Origin: Tetraselmis striata
Lineage: Eukaryota > Chlorophyta > Chlorodendrophyceae > Chlorodendrales > Chlorodendraceae
Assembly (NCBI GenBank): GCA_006384855.1
Contig: VCJN01002570.1
Coordinates: 1 to 64,000, forward strand
Direction of reading: 5' to 3'
DNA length: 64,000 bases
Positions 43,616 to 56,100 of this stretch are shown one piece after another. The position numbers were made by a program, and so were the translations under genes. The notes below the pieces were generated by a model. That model had not been told where the DNA came from and searched no databases. It was given only the letters and a program-made list of their open reading frames with translations. Numbering within the stretch: the stretch's first letter is position 1; each line of letters opens with the position of its first letter.

Positions 43616-46600
43616 GCCTGGATGGTCGCCAGCGTGGGGTGGACGGCGACGCTGAGCGCGTTCAGCACGTTGCAGAAGTACTCCAAGTCGGCGGACAGCT
43701 GCTGGGCGCCCTTGGCGGACAGCTTGGGGATGGCCAGCAGCTGCCGCGTGTACAGGTCCGCCGCGCCCGAGGCCACCTGCACAGTCCACGGTGCCACCGG
43801 CGGCGCGCGTACTCAGTCCCACGCCACCATGGCCGGCCATCAACGGGTCGGGATTAAACTAGCGAGGCCTGTAGGGTAGTAGGCATGTAAAAGTAAAGTA
43901 AAGTAAAGTTCGCCCCGGGACCGGACATCGGCCGAAGCCGCCCCAGCACTTGAGCTCTTGCGCCAACTGCAGTCGTCGTAGGTCTGGCATAGCCACTATT
44001 GGACCGTTGCCTCAATCGATCCGGGGACCTCCTTAGCGGACACACCACGTAGGCACATAATCTGCTTACTATCGTTCACCGTGCTTTGGGTTTGCGGTAT
44101 ACTATCGTTTTTGCCCCCCCCCCCCCCCCCCCTCCTCCCCCCCCCCCCCCCCCCCCCCCCTCTGCGTGAAGAGAAAAAACTACATTCATCCTGAAATATA
44201 TCAGAATAAAACACGAATACTACACGGATCTTCTGACTCGTTGCTGCAAAACAATTCAACATTTCCGACCCGCAACCCCAAGTAAATGTTACGGCATTAC
44301 TCGTAACGAATGTGTGCCACCATAACATACTGTTTGTAGGCCAATACTCACATTCAGGGGCACACACGAGGGCGGGTGCGGTCCTTGTGCTTGTCATTGC
44401 TGTGATGCCGGATTGCGCGCTTAAATAGGGCGAGATGGTGTCGAGTTTTATAGGCCATGTGCAGGCGATGCTTCACATCCGAAATAACGACGAATGAATC
44501 GCGGTGATTGTGGATAAAAGCAGATGAACAGGCAAATACGTCGCGGAATACTGGCCGGTAAATGCTCCATGGGGAACTTGGAAGTGCACACGCACGCCGA
44601 CATAATAAACAAATAGTCGCAGCGCACAATGCAAATTGTGCGAGAGGAAGAGAGTCTGCGTGGCCTTTGCCGCTGCTGATGAAACGACGGGAAGCCCGAG
44701 ACGTGCGTCCCTTGGTGCGGTGAATCGTTGTTGAGGGAGGGCGATGCGCGCGACCTTGTCCAGCCACTCCGCGTCAATGTGCGCCGACTCGTCGTCCTCG
44801 TCGCCGGCGACCATCCACGTCTCCAGCTGCTGCGGCAGGGTCATCAGGTACTCGCCCACCGCGGATGCATACCTGCGCAGCACAGCCAGCCGGGCGTGGC
44901 AGCTCAGCAGCCCAACTCCGAGCAGCCGAGGCGGGCACCCCTACAGTGTCGGAGACTGAAAACAGTTATGGAAATAATACAACCAACTCTGAGCCAGCAG
45001 ATCAAAGTAACGATGGTGCAGGTAAAACAATGCATGAAAGCTTGAATGAGTGTCAGGGGCGTCACAACAGTAATCCAGCCTCCGGATTTGTTCCAACGCT
45101 GCACCGTCCACCTTGCAGATAGATATGGTGTCGGTCTGTCTGTTTTGAACGTCATTCAGGGTGCCGTGTGGGAGTTGATTGGCTTTTTTCTAAATATTTA
45201 TGTACCAGGATTGGCTTCGCGTGCTCCGGGGGATAACGACGGCCCGAAGCCCTAATACCAGATCGTAAAACCCCTACAACCCAAAACCCTAATTTCAACC
45301 TTACCCTCAAACCCAAACTACAACACCAAATACCCTACGGCCCAAACTCCAACCCTTACCCCAAAACCCTTAACACCCCCGTAAGGGCCGCTCTTATCCC
45401 TGCGCGTACTTGCCAAATGTTTAGGGTTTCAGGGTTTCCCGGGATCGAACCCCTGACCTCGTTCACCCCAGGGAGACGCACTATTCACACATGGCATGCA
45501 AGCACATGGCGCCGGCGTAGGGGGTAGGCGCTGAAGGAGGGAAGGTTGAACGCGTTGTCGCCGCTCTCCTCGGCCCACGTGGGCAGCTTCGAGACGCCGG
45601 CCAGCTGCTCCGCCACCCTGCCGGCGGATCGCCAGCGCGGCAGCGGAGGGGGCCGGGCTCAGTGTGGTCGGGCAGGTTGGCGGGCGGGGGCCGGGGGCTC
45701 ACGGTGGGGGGGGCGACTGTACCGACATCCACGGTCGCCCTCAGAATGCCAGGCTGTCCAACCGTTCTTACACAACACAACTGTAATCATCTCATTGGGC
45801 GCACGGATCACAAAATTGACGCCTTGTTTTGCACCGTTCATGAATCGCGAGTGATTCCGGCGGCAGGATTCCAAGTGGATGCCGTTTCTTATTCTTGCGA
45901 GGGAGTGGAGAACGGTCACGTGTAGTGAACCCAAAGCGAGGCTTCATACGGGAATTTCAGCACAGCGTCCCCGCACATCGCTTCTGCGTATCTTTCACAT
46001 ACCGGCCGCATATTTCACACATTCTCTAGATCAAAACATTTTGAAGCAGGTCACACTACAGCAGGCGTTCCGGGGGGCAGGGTACTCGGCGCAAAGGGGG
46101 CCTACGTTCGCACGGGCCTGCGTACCTGTGGATCAAAGCATCGTACACCAGGCTGTCCACCGCCTGCTGCACGCTGGCAGCGCGCTGCGTGGAGGTGGGC
46201 AGCGCGTTGTAGCGCTGGTCGTGGATCTGCGGCGAGGGAGCGCCGGGCCAAAGGGGGGGGGGGGGGGGGGGTCACCGGTGCAGGTCCGCATGACTGGGCT
46301 CGACTGCGCGGTGCGGCTGGAGGGACTGGGGGGGGGGGGGGGGGGGGGGTTCCTGGAAGCTGCGCCAACCTTCCCAGTAGCCGGGCAGAGTATCATGCTG
46401 AAGATTCATAGATGGATGGAGAGTTTGTTCAGGGCTCGATCTTTGGGAACTTCATTTCAGAGTTGAGAAAAGAGACTTCAGGTAGTTATGCGCTGGTGAG
46501 ATATATGCATGTACATATATGTGTGTTGTCTATATACACACGTAAATGATATGTATAGCACATATTAGCCCTATATAAAAACTCATACCATATTAACCCT

Positions 46601-48131
46601 ATATAAATTACTGTGTACCTTATTAACCCTAGATCCATAGGATTGTGGCCTGTGAATGCTACAAACCTGCCCCTTTTTACCGCATCTAGCTGGTGGGAGC
46701 GGAGCCACCCCCGCCCCCCTTGTCCGCGGCACAGACCTGCTCCAGCAGCCGCTTGAGGGTGGCCACAAGCCCCTGCTGCCGGGAGAGCCGAGTCGCGATG
46801 AGCACCGACATGGGGTTGGCCGCCACGTCCGCCGCCTTGAGCACAGGCACCTGCCCGCTGGCCGCCACGCTGCCGAGGTGCACCTCCAGGGACGACACCG
46901 CCTGCGTGACCGCGGTGTGCAGCTGCGCCTCCAGCACGCCCAGCTGCATCACCAGCGAGCCCGCCATGCTCAACAGCTGGATCACGGCGCCCACCTCCTC
47001 GCCGGGCGCCACCACCTGCCAACAGACGGACGCGGGTCACTGCTACTTGTCCTGTCCCGGGGGCGGAAAGAAAAGGCAAGGCAAGAAAAAAGAGACAGAA
47101 AGATAAGGGTGTCAAACTCAGCCAGAACAAGGATCGTTTCAGTGCCATCACCAGTGAGGAACGTAATTTCAGCTGACAGCGTTCCTTGTTGATGGAATAC
47201 AGGTTATAGGATAGGGTTTATGCACATCTTAAACCCTAAATACCAGCCCTGAATCAACACAGCAGTACGCGCGCAATGTTCGCCACTCCGCCTTACGGCA
47301 TGTGGTAGATGAAGCAGCATTAAAGCAAAAGAGTTGCCCAAAAGTACTCCGAAAGGAAATATCGAGCAAAAAGGCATGCCGCCTTGGTCGGGGAGAGATG
47401 ATGTTTTCAGGGTACGCAGGTGTTCAGGCGTTATTGGCACGAAGAAAGGTATGTAGTTATATGCCTCTACAGGATTTGCATGTCCAGCCACTCTCTGACT
47501 CTCTCTGGCGCATGCATTTGTATTATATCAAGGTAGTATCGTGTTTACATGCAATCAGGTTTTGGGGTACGCAGCTCTTCAGGCTTCCGATGCCCCCCCC
47601 CCTCCCCCCCCTCCTCCCGCTGTCTCTCGTCCCGCGCAGCCTTGCGTCATACATGCCTTCAGTTGTTGTCCCCAAACCCTGCACCATCCTACCCATCCTG
47701 CACCGCACTCCAACCTATCACCGGGGCCCAGAGCGCGGCAACAAGCGCGGCGCCATGCGCTGTCATGCAAAACCCTACAAGGCCCCAGCAGCAGGTCGGT
47801 CCTACCTTGCTGGGAGAGGACTCCCCCTCGCCGGCCTCCCACTCCCCCTCGCCGTCGTTTCCTGCACGCCATGCACACCACCCCGCTCAGTGTGTGCCTC
47901 CCCATCCGTCTGCAGTCAGCGGATAGCGAGGCACCCAGGGCAGCCAATGGCGGGTGCTGCTAAGAGCAACTTGGCCCGGGCGGTGAAGAGCAGCAAGTCA
48001 GCACATTGTAAATCAACTTCACCTGTGCTTCCTTTGCCGGGACCGGGAGGGGAAACGGGCAAGCACTGTTTGACGGCATGCCCTCACTGCCACGCGGGTT
48101 GGCATCACCCGTCTGGGCACTAACATACAGA

Positions 48132-48223
<92 letters not shown>

Positions 48224-50726
48224 CACACAACCTCACAAGGGGAGGGGGTGGGGGGGGGGGGGGGGGGGGGGGGAACTCGCCCGCTTCCTTGGCCGCTGCG
48301 GCTGCGCCCGAGCTCCGGCTGCTGTCCGGCAGGCAGCGCGCGCGCACCACGCCCAGCACCTTGATCAGCTGCCCGCAAGCCCGCGCCATCGCCTCGTCGA
48401 CCGCCTTCAGCAGCGTGGTGATCTGGTTCCTCAGAGGAGGGGAGGCAGAGGGGGGGGGGGGGGGGGGGGGGGGGGGGTGAATGCGAGCTGCACCTACCCA
48501 CTGTATGGGAGTTGGCAGCAGGCAGCGCTGGGGAGGGATGCCTTGGAAAAACTTTGAATAAAGGGCTTGGACCGTCTCCTCAACCATGCTACTTCAGCAG
48601 GGCAGGAAGGGAACCAACAGTTGAAGCGCTTCAAAAGAAATAGTCGGAATGTGAAAAAGCACAAAACGACATGGAAATAGGGAGTTTAGTGGGGTTTTCA
48701 GGGTTCGGTGTTAGGAAACCAGCTCCATGCTATACGTTGAGGTATACATAGTTGACAAGCTATATGCGAAAAGCTATACGATAAACCTGATGATGTCGCC
48801 CAAAAATGATCCATCACAGTGATGATGCTATTGCTCATGACGAGTGCCTGGGCAATGATATGTTTTTCAATGTTTTTATCCGCCCCTGGGACGGGACTGG
48901 CGGCAGTGAATCCCCGGCAGCGTCTCTGCGATGGCCTACTAGGCAGCGGCAAACCAGTCACGGTTCGCCCTGGTAGGCGGTGATCCGTTGTACCTAATCA
49001 TAAAGCAAAAAGCCGAGGCATTCCGAAAGACTTATGCCGGAGGCCAGGGACGGAATTCCGCCGCACTTTGGGGTCGCCGTCTACAACACTGCTATTCAGA
49101 TATTTGGCACTGGCCATCACGGATCGTCTGCCCTCCCCGTCCAGGGGCGCCGGCCCATTTGAGTTGGGGCAAGCTGTATACCGTCGCTTGAGCAAAGAAT
49201 TTTGGCAAGGTAGAGGATAGGTAGGGGGCGGGTGGGGGGGGGGGGCACCTCGCTGCCTCCCGTGAACTTCATGCAGCGCTCCAGCGCCTGCTCCACCATC
49301 ACAATCAGCTGCGGCGCGGCGCTGGACATGTGGGTCACGATGGCGTCCAGGTCCGAGTCCTGCCGCACCCGTCGAGGTCGCACGGGCGGATGTCAGTGGA
49401 CGAGCGTCAGTGTCAAACTACAGGTATCTGCTAGTTTTCTGGTGCGGTGCTAGCTGCCAGAAAAGGGGGGGGGGGGGGGGGGGGGTTACCACTGCGGGCT
49501 CCAGTCGCAGAGCTGCCACCTCCTGCGCCAGCAACGCAACCTCCAGCTCCCCGTACCTGCCGCAGCGCAGCACAGAACAGCTCAGCGCCCGCACCTGCAG
49601 CGGCGGCTGTGGCAGGTGGCGCAGTCGTGAAAGGAGGCGGCCATGGGAGGGCAGATGCGTGTGCGTGTGAGTGTGTGTGTGTGTTGGGGGGGGGGGCTTC
49701 AAGGGCCAACCTGCCGAGGTAGCTCTGAAACGTCTCCAGGAAGCCAGACACCAGCCCGCTGGCCTGCGCGTCCGTCAGCCCCTGGAGTGTGGACATCAAG
49801 TTGCGCGCAAACTGCAGGCAGGCGGCCTGGGACGCCATCACAATGGCCAGGCTGGTTGGCTGCAGCAGCAGGAAGGGGGGCGGGAGGGGCGGGGGGAGTG
49901 AGAGGGGGCAGGTGAGAGCCTGAACCAGGGCAAGTTCTCGGGATCAGGGTTGGTCATTTACTTTTGCCAGGGTGGTGCTGATAAATGGGAAGCACAAAAT
50001 ACAGTGCGGGTGCCGACTCGGCTATAGAGAGCCTCTTTATCAGTCTCACACTAGACTTCCGAGCAACACTGGCTATGCCCCCGGAATGATTTCGTCGACA
50101 TCCTACCTCTGACAGACAGGGCAGGTGTCCATTCGCAGTGTTCTTATGACCGTGTCGCCACCCGTAAATTTTCACAGCCCAGGTATAGAGAGGGTTGGCA
50201 GCCCGCACAAGAGGGGCCCATCCTGCACCCGCGCAAGGCGCCCACCTGCACCGCGCCCTGCGGCTCCGCTGCCGCCGCAAGGCGCCGCGCAAAAGGCTTG
50301 CGGATCTTCTCAAACAGCGCACCCAGCATGGCGAGCAGCAGGCGCGGGTGCAGGTCCGGCAGGACGGCCTGGCACCAGCGCGCCTCGCCCTCCACGCACA
50401 GCAGCACCTGCGGGCACAGCCGGCAGGGAGGGACCGGGAGGGGCAAAACATGCGTTGGTAGTTCCGTGGTGGATTCGAGGCTCATGCTCATATTCTCTGA
50501 CTACGAGTTGCTCTGTCATGGTGGGGTCACAAACAGTGATAATTTGTGAATCCAGCGGATGTTTATGGCACCAGAGGAAGCGAAAGCAGTGTCCTGTGAA
50601 TAAATTGGACAAATCACAGCAGAAGCTTTTTCGGATGTTCCTTGACAGAGGATGCACACTGCTCCAATCCACACTCCACTCATTGCATAGGTGGTGGTGT
50701 AACTGGGTCCCTCCCTCTTTGCAAAT

Positions 50727-50771
<45 letters not shown>

Positions 50772-53165
50772 TCGTATGTGAGTGGCGAGCCCACAAGCGC
50801 GCTCATGGTACCTCGTCGTAGAAGCGCGGCAGCCACTGCGCAAATGGCGTGCCCTTCGCTGGCGGGCGCTCAAAGGCGTCCCAGAACGTCTGCAGCGGTC
50901 CGATGCGCGCCGTCACGTAGTGGCGCTCCACCACGCCGTAGCGGTTCACGGCCACAAGGATGCCCACCAGCTGCCGCACCTGTGGGGCGGGGGTGGGGTC
51001 GCGGGGGGGGCAGCGGCTCGTCAGGGTCGGCCGGGCGTAGCCATGAAGCCATTTAGCAGCATCTCAACGCATCACTCCGCGCCACGAGAAGCACATACGG
51101 AGGGCGGTACCGATGGCATTACGGCTGCCGACGCACATTTAACAACCCATACTACAAGCCTCAAATAGCTGAACACGGGATGCATGCTACCTACCCGCAG
51201 TCTGGCATATTGCGTAGCTCAGCTGCGTACATAAAGAAACAAAGGCTCAATGCTGCCAACCGAAAAGCTGTTCCTGTAATCCACCATTGCTGGCGAACGC
51301 AATTAACGGCATGGGTATAGTGAACCAAACCCTGCCGTGAATGGGTGGAAGAGGGGGAGGGGGGGGAGGCTGTCAGACACAATAACATATGGTGAACCCA
51401 AAGTGTCGTTCAGGTAGGTAGAGATAGGTTCGTGTATTGTAGGGGCAGAGCCACTGCATTTCAGCTTTGACCCGCAGGGGCCACGGCACCGCGCCCAGCA
51501 GCGCACCATGTCGCCCTTCTTGTGGGCGAGCGCGCCCGCCAGCGGCCCCTCCACCATTGTCTGCAGCCGGTTCTCCAGCGTCTGCGCCGCCCCAGCCAGC
51601 GCCGCCATCCATCAGCAGCCCGCCGCCGGCAATACCCTCACAGCTGCAAGCCAGCTCATGACGCTGCCTTATATCCCTCCATGAAAACTGAGAACAAAAG
51701 ACACGTGCAGCAGGAAGCAGGCAGCAATTTCGTGCTATGTGGCCTCCCGTTTGGCAGGGCATACAACCGGAGAGGCGGAGGGGGGCATGCCTCCAGCTGC
51801 TTCCATCCGTCATTGAACTCCGGCACGTCCCCGACAGTGGCCAACCGGGCGCGCATGGTGGACAGCACCTCAGCGAGGTGGGGAAGGTCGCCCCCTGAAA
51901 ACACCTATCACAGCGGTCCGCGCCGGTGGGATCAGTCGCGAGGTGTGGCAGGCCCGAGGTCTGGCTGAGAGGGAGGTAAGGGGCGGGGGCCAGGGGAAGG
52001 GGGGGGGGGCTGACCTCCTCAATGGAGGCAAACATGTTGGACAGCTCGGAGGCCTCCTTCAGAGTGTTGCATGCTGACTCCATGCGCCCCTTCACCGTGT
52101 CCAGAGCCGCCAGGGGAGCCACGCTGCATCGCCGCAGCAAAGGGCCGCACTGTCGGGCAGCGCCTACAGCCCAGAATTCGGCGTGCCAGGGTTGCAGTCC
52201 TGGACAATGAGGGGGGGGGGGGGGGGGGGGGGGGGGGAGGCAACACCTGCTCTGCGCTTGCCTGGTTGCGGTGTCCAGCTGCTCCAGGATGCCCTGTGTG
52301 TCGCTCTGCAGGGCAGCCACGTCCGCCTGGCGCATCCGCACACACAGGGCGGCTTCCCATCAGAACAACCCATGCAGCACACAAGCATATCCCAAACAAA
52401 TGTCGGGTCCGCTGATGCCTGTTGATGCTCCCCCCCCCCCCCCCCCCACCCGCGAGGAGCAAGAGTGAGCAACCCAGTCAACACCACGTGAACATATCAC
52501 AAAACAACAACGCAATGATGCAAGCTGATCTTTTCGGCCCAGGTGGGAAATTGAATTGTATGGCACAAACTGCCATACTGTGGTTGAGTGATGTCATAGT
52601 AGCACGGCGCAGCATCAGCACAGGCATCGCGGGTCATCCCCGCCTGGCATCCCCTGCCCCGTGTGCTGCAGCTCACCTGGATGCGCGCCACCTCCTGTGC
52701 AGCCGCGGGGATGCGCTGCATGACGCGCCGACTGTTGGCCTCCAGCGCCGCCTCGGCATCCTCTGCCGTGAGCTGCAGCTTCATCTCTAGCTCGGCCAGG
52801 AACCTGTGAGCGGGCGGCGCTGTGCGCTCAGGCTGCGCCAACCAGTGCACGGCGCAAACCTTCGGACCCTCCCCCCTCCCCCCCCCCCCCCCCCCCCCAT
52901 TTGTCTCTGGCCTTTACCCTGACACACACTCAAATGGCCATCGCCAAAAGCAACTTTCTTCTTTGTGTATTCGTCGTTCTGGGTGGGCAGATCCCTCCGG
53001 GAAGCCGGGCAAGGTGGCTAGTCAGCAGCTGGCGCCAGTGAGTATAGGGTGGGCGCGCGGCGCTCACCTCTCAAGAGCCTCGTCTGGCTGACGCGCTGCC
53101 ACGGCGGCATTGATCCAGCCCTTGGGGTTGAAGTCCGTCCGCGAGAACTCGCTCAGGTCGGCCAT
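43345..53165 (-). CDS. COG7: Conserved oligomeric Golgi complex subunit 7 (19 exons)
   Basis: Exons in order: 53165-53068, 52803-52677, 52326-52247, 52123-52015, 51904-51791, 51581-51507, 50979-50812, 50407-50246, 49859-49711, 49556-49490, 49359-49249, 48422-48281, 48022-about 47958, 47015-46737, 46226-46126, 45617-45513, 44872-44755, 43776-43618, 43464-43345. Joined they give about 782 residues, close to plant and animal COG7. The start MADLSEFSRTDFNPKGWINA, LAELEMKLQLTAEDAEAALE, DLPHLAEVLSTMRARL, VMVEQALERCMKFTGGSE, AVGEYLMTLPQQLE and AKGAQQLSADLEYFCNVLNAL track the plant protein block by block. COG7 is a helical-rod subunit of lobe B (COG5-8) of the Golgi tether that recycles glycosylation enzymes. 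Four or five introns seem to use GC donors; the end of exon 12 and all of exon 13 are the weakest parts. It is divergent from the GT29 gene. Confidence 0.93.
43583..43613. repeat. Poly-G run (poly-C on COG7 sense strand)
   Basis: 31 G residues, beginning 4 bases inside COG7 intron 18 on the sense strand. It is one of about 25 G/C homopolymers of 10 or more bases in this window. Others in COG7 introns lie at 44113-44161, 46252-46271, 46330-46349, 48250-48273, 48453-48477, 49465-49485, 50729-50769, 52211-52237, 52431-52447 and 52873-52898. Exact lengths may be affected by sequencing. Confidence 0.9.
45255..45460. repeat. Degenerate telomere-like tract with a pol III box-B-like motif
   Basis: Inside COG7 intron 16, degenerate CCCTAAA/CCCAAAC units fill 45265-45375. 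On the minus strand GGGGTTCGATCCCGGG (about 45435-45450) resembles a tRNA T-arm / box B. No complete tRNA cloverleaf could be drawn. A tRNA-derived SINE remnant is possible. Confidence 0.4.
48133..48220. repeat. (AC)n microsatellite in COG7 intron 12
   Basis: About 44 AC units. Nearby G runs at 48250-48273 and 48453-48477 flank COG7 exon 12. Confidence 0.95.
48866..49205 (-). mobile_element. SINE-like family C, long copy 2, inside COG7 intron 11
   Basis: Aligns with 31054-31413 over its length. On the minus strand it ends in GGGGCGGATAAAAA, an A-rich tail. It lies in the same orientation as COG7 and ends 43 bases before the exon 11 donor region. It makes intron 11 (826 bp) one of the longest in the gene. 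Confidence 0.65.
50729..50769. repeat. Poly-G run of 41 (COG7 intron 7)
   Basis: The longest G homopolymer of the window, read as C on the COG7 sense strand, starting 42 bases after the intron 7 donor. Confidence 0.9.
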
Positions 53166-56100
53166 CGAGCCCCTCGTTCAAACTGATCTACCCCCCCTGC
53201 GGGCAACTCATCGCGCGTCAGGCAGTGGTTCAGCCGATTGGGATGGTCCTCGTCGGGGTGGCTTGGTGTAATTTTTTTAAGAGTGCGAGTGATCCTATGC
53301 TGCCACCCTTCGTCGCTATTCGTCGCTATGTTCTTAGGTATTAGGCCGGTAAGAATAGTCGCTACTTATTTTGCAGGTAGTCGCTATCGCTGTCCCAACA
53401 AAAGCATCCCGCGCCCCGCACTGTGCGCGACAGCAGCGACCGCCCGCCGTCTCGCAGCCAGTCACCCTCCATGCCCCAGATCTCCAGTCACGCGTGCGCC
53501 ATGCATCGGCCCAAATCCCATCTCCTCCATCGAGGGACCCGGGCGGGCTTCTCCACCCGGGTCAACCTGCCCAACCAACGGTGCGGTGGCCCCCACCTGG
53601 CACTCGCGATGAGCAGGATCCCGACAGCCGGGCGAGCTTTCCCTTGTTGGGAGCTACAATCGAGCTGCAGCCTTTCGCCAGCCACTCTGGAGCTGGAGTC
53701 CTCAACGATCCGTAGTAGCAAGTGCTCGCAGGGCGCGGAAGACCCAAGTAGTGACCAGGCGAAGCACCGCGTCTGCTATGCTTGCGCGCGGTCTGACCAC
53801 CGCCACCGCCCCAAGGTCGCCCTCCGGCCGACGCGCGTGATGCCCGATTACGGATGGATTTCGTGTGATTTCGTTCCGCGTGGTTGTGTTTCTTACTACA
53901 GGTCGCAAAATATTAGGGACAAAGGTACAAATCCGTGATGAGAGGGCCGCACGCTACATGGCATCGAATCGCTCCTTGCAGAATGCGGGCTCGACATGCT
54001 GCACCCTCGAACTAGCAGCTCATGCCCCTCGTCGCATGGGTGCGGTGGCGTGTGCTAACGAAAAATGCAAACGGCCGTGGTGTTGGATTGGCGAATCGCT
54101 TGTATGCAATAGTGGTAGTCCCACTGCAAGAGTGGTACAGACTATTGCAAAAAGGTGCATGGGCTCCATTACACCCGCCATCATATTGGGACCCCGCCAC
54201 CCTCGCCAGACTCCCCGCCATCCCCACTGTCCCCCGCCGCGCCAGTTTCTGGGCACCCTAGCCGTACAGCGTCAAACATGGTACCACGATACCATTTCCG
54301 CCCACTCTTCTGCGCCTGCCCGATACTCCATCACTACAGTGGTATGGGGGATATACCTAGGCACCATGATACGGCGCGATCGTGCCGGCACCCTGCAACC
54401 CTGGCCGCCCGTCATAACCCCCCTTGTCTGGCAATATCCGGGCACCTCGCCGCTAGTACGACAAACATGGTACCCAGATACAATCTCCCCCTTCAATGCC
54501 CCCCCCCCGCCAGTACTCTTGCAAAAGCTACAAGTCAAGAACCATCGCAAACTGTTATGTCTCCGTGCAGCCAGGAGTTGCGGGAGGTTGCTGCCGGGTA
54601 CTTCTTTCTGTCGAACCATGCATGGCCTTGGTGGCTGGGAGCCAGATCATTCTGCCCTCGACAGAGCACAACTCCGTCATTGTCGACCCATATGGCGACG
54701 CGCTGACGACGAACCTCCCGGCACTTGGAAACGCTCATTGGCATGTGCAGCGCGATGCTATAGCAGATGCGTTTCGCGATCACTGTGTTCATAATATATG
54801 GGTATCGTTGTCCGAAACTACGCCGCGAGGTGGATGACTTGTTTTAGCAGATAGTGCCGAACGGCAACACAGTACCCATGGATGATCTCAAGGACATGTG
54901 CCGGATGCTGAGCTCTCCCTTATGGCGTTCAATGTCGTGACCGGGAGCTATGATTCCTGGATATTGAACCCACGTTGTTGGGGTCGACTATGCGGCACGG
55001 GGTCACTCAAGTACATTGCGGTGCCCTAGGCCACGGCTGTGAATCAGTTTGAGTGCTTCATGTTGGGCAACATGCAAGGGGGGGGGGGGGGGGGGGGCAT
55101 TGTGGGATGCATTGCGGTGTGGCACAAGACGGAGCCGGGATAGAAGGGCCCACTTCGAGACATCCTGAACGTGTGGTAGTAGTACACGGGCATGGTCTTC
55201 GGCACTGTGGGTGAGCAAGGGGGTGCGCCGCATGGCAGTCCGCGCTATCCCATGCTTGGCCCCGGATCGGGGCGCCCTCTCATTTCGGGGCACTCGGTGC
55301 ACCACCCGGGCTCACCATGCGGCCCTTCTCGTAGGAGACTTTCCTCATCGGGGTCCTGAGCTTGGTGGTGGCTCGAGAGCGTGTTCGCTGCCTCGTTAGA
55401 CAGGCCGTACGCGGGGTCATGAGCTTGGTGGCCGGGCGCAAATTCGTCCGCCATCCCATTGCCGAAGCTACACACCGCATATGTGATTCACCGTCGCACA
55501 CACGTGCTCATCGCGTGGTCCGGAATCTGAGCCCGGCGTGCATCACTCATCCATCCCACAATAATACCTCGCTGCCCCTTCCGGCACCCCAAGGGGTGGC
55601 GCGTGCTACGTACCCCGCCTCAATTTCCGCCATCCCAGGCAGGGCCATTCGCCCCCCCCCCCCCCCCCCCCCTTCCTTTGGTAGCAGGAGTACTGGTTTG
55701 GATTACAAAAGCGTAAGCAACAAGAGACTACGGCGTAGTACAACGTTACGGGCAACTTCAATAAAGCTGCCAGAAGCCTACGCGAGAATGAGCACCGCCT
55801 CCGTCTTCATGTCTTGAGTCTTGTGGAGATGGCGGTGCGACCCACACCGTTGCGCACAGGCGCGCATGCGGAGTCATCACCGTGAAGTGCGGACGGACGG
55901 GCGAAGATAGGTGTTGTGAAGCTGCCTCGGACGGTGCCGCGGGTGACTCGGGGATGCGCGCCGGCGGTGGTGTGGCTGCAGGGATGGGGAGGGGAGCGGG
56001 TGTGGTTGGGGAAAGGGGGGTGGAGGGGTGCGGCTTGGACCATGGCGGGCGGCGCGCATGCGGAGTCATCACCGTGAAGTGCGGTCCGACGGGCGAAGAT

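Noticed and set aside
45430..45460. Possible tRNA gene on the minus strand
   Set aside because: Only a T-arm-like motif is present; acceptor, D and anticodon stems do not form.
48019..48587. Pro- and Cys/Val-repeat frames in COG7 introns
   Set aside because: Produced by the (AC)n and poly-G runs inside introns 11 and 12, not by exons.
53865..54794. 309-residue plus-strand open frame
   Set aside because: Composition is low-complexity, no motif is seen, and overlapping frames compete. A short alternate frame near 54.7 kb looks more protein-like.
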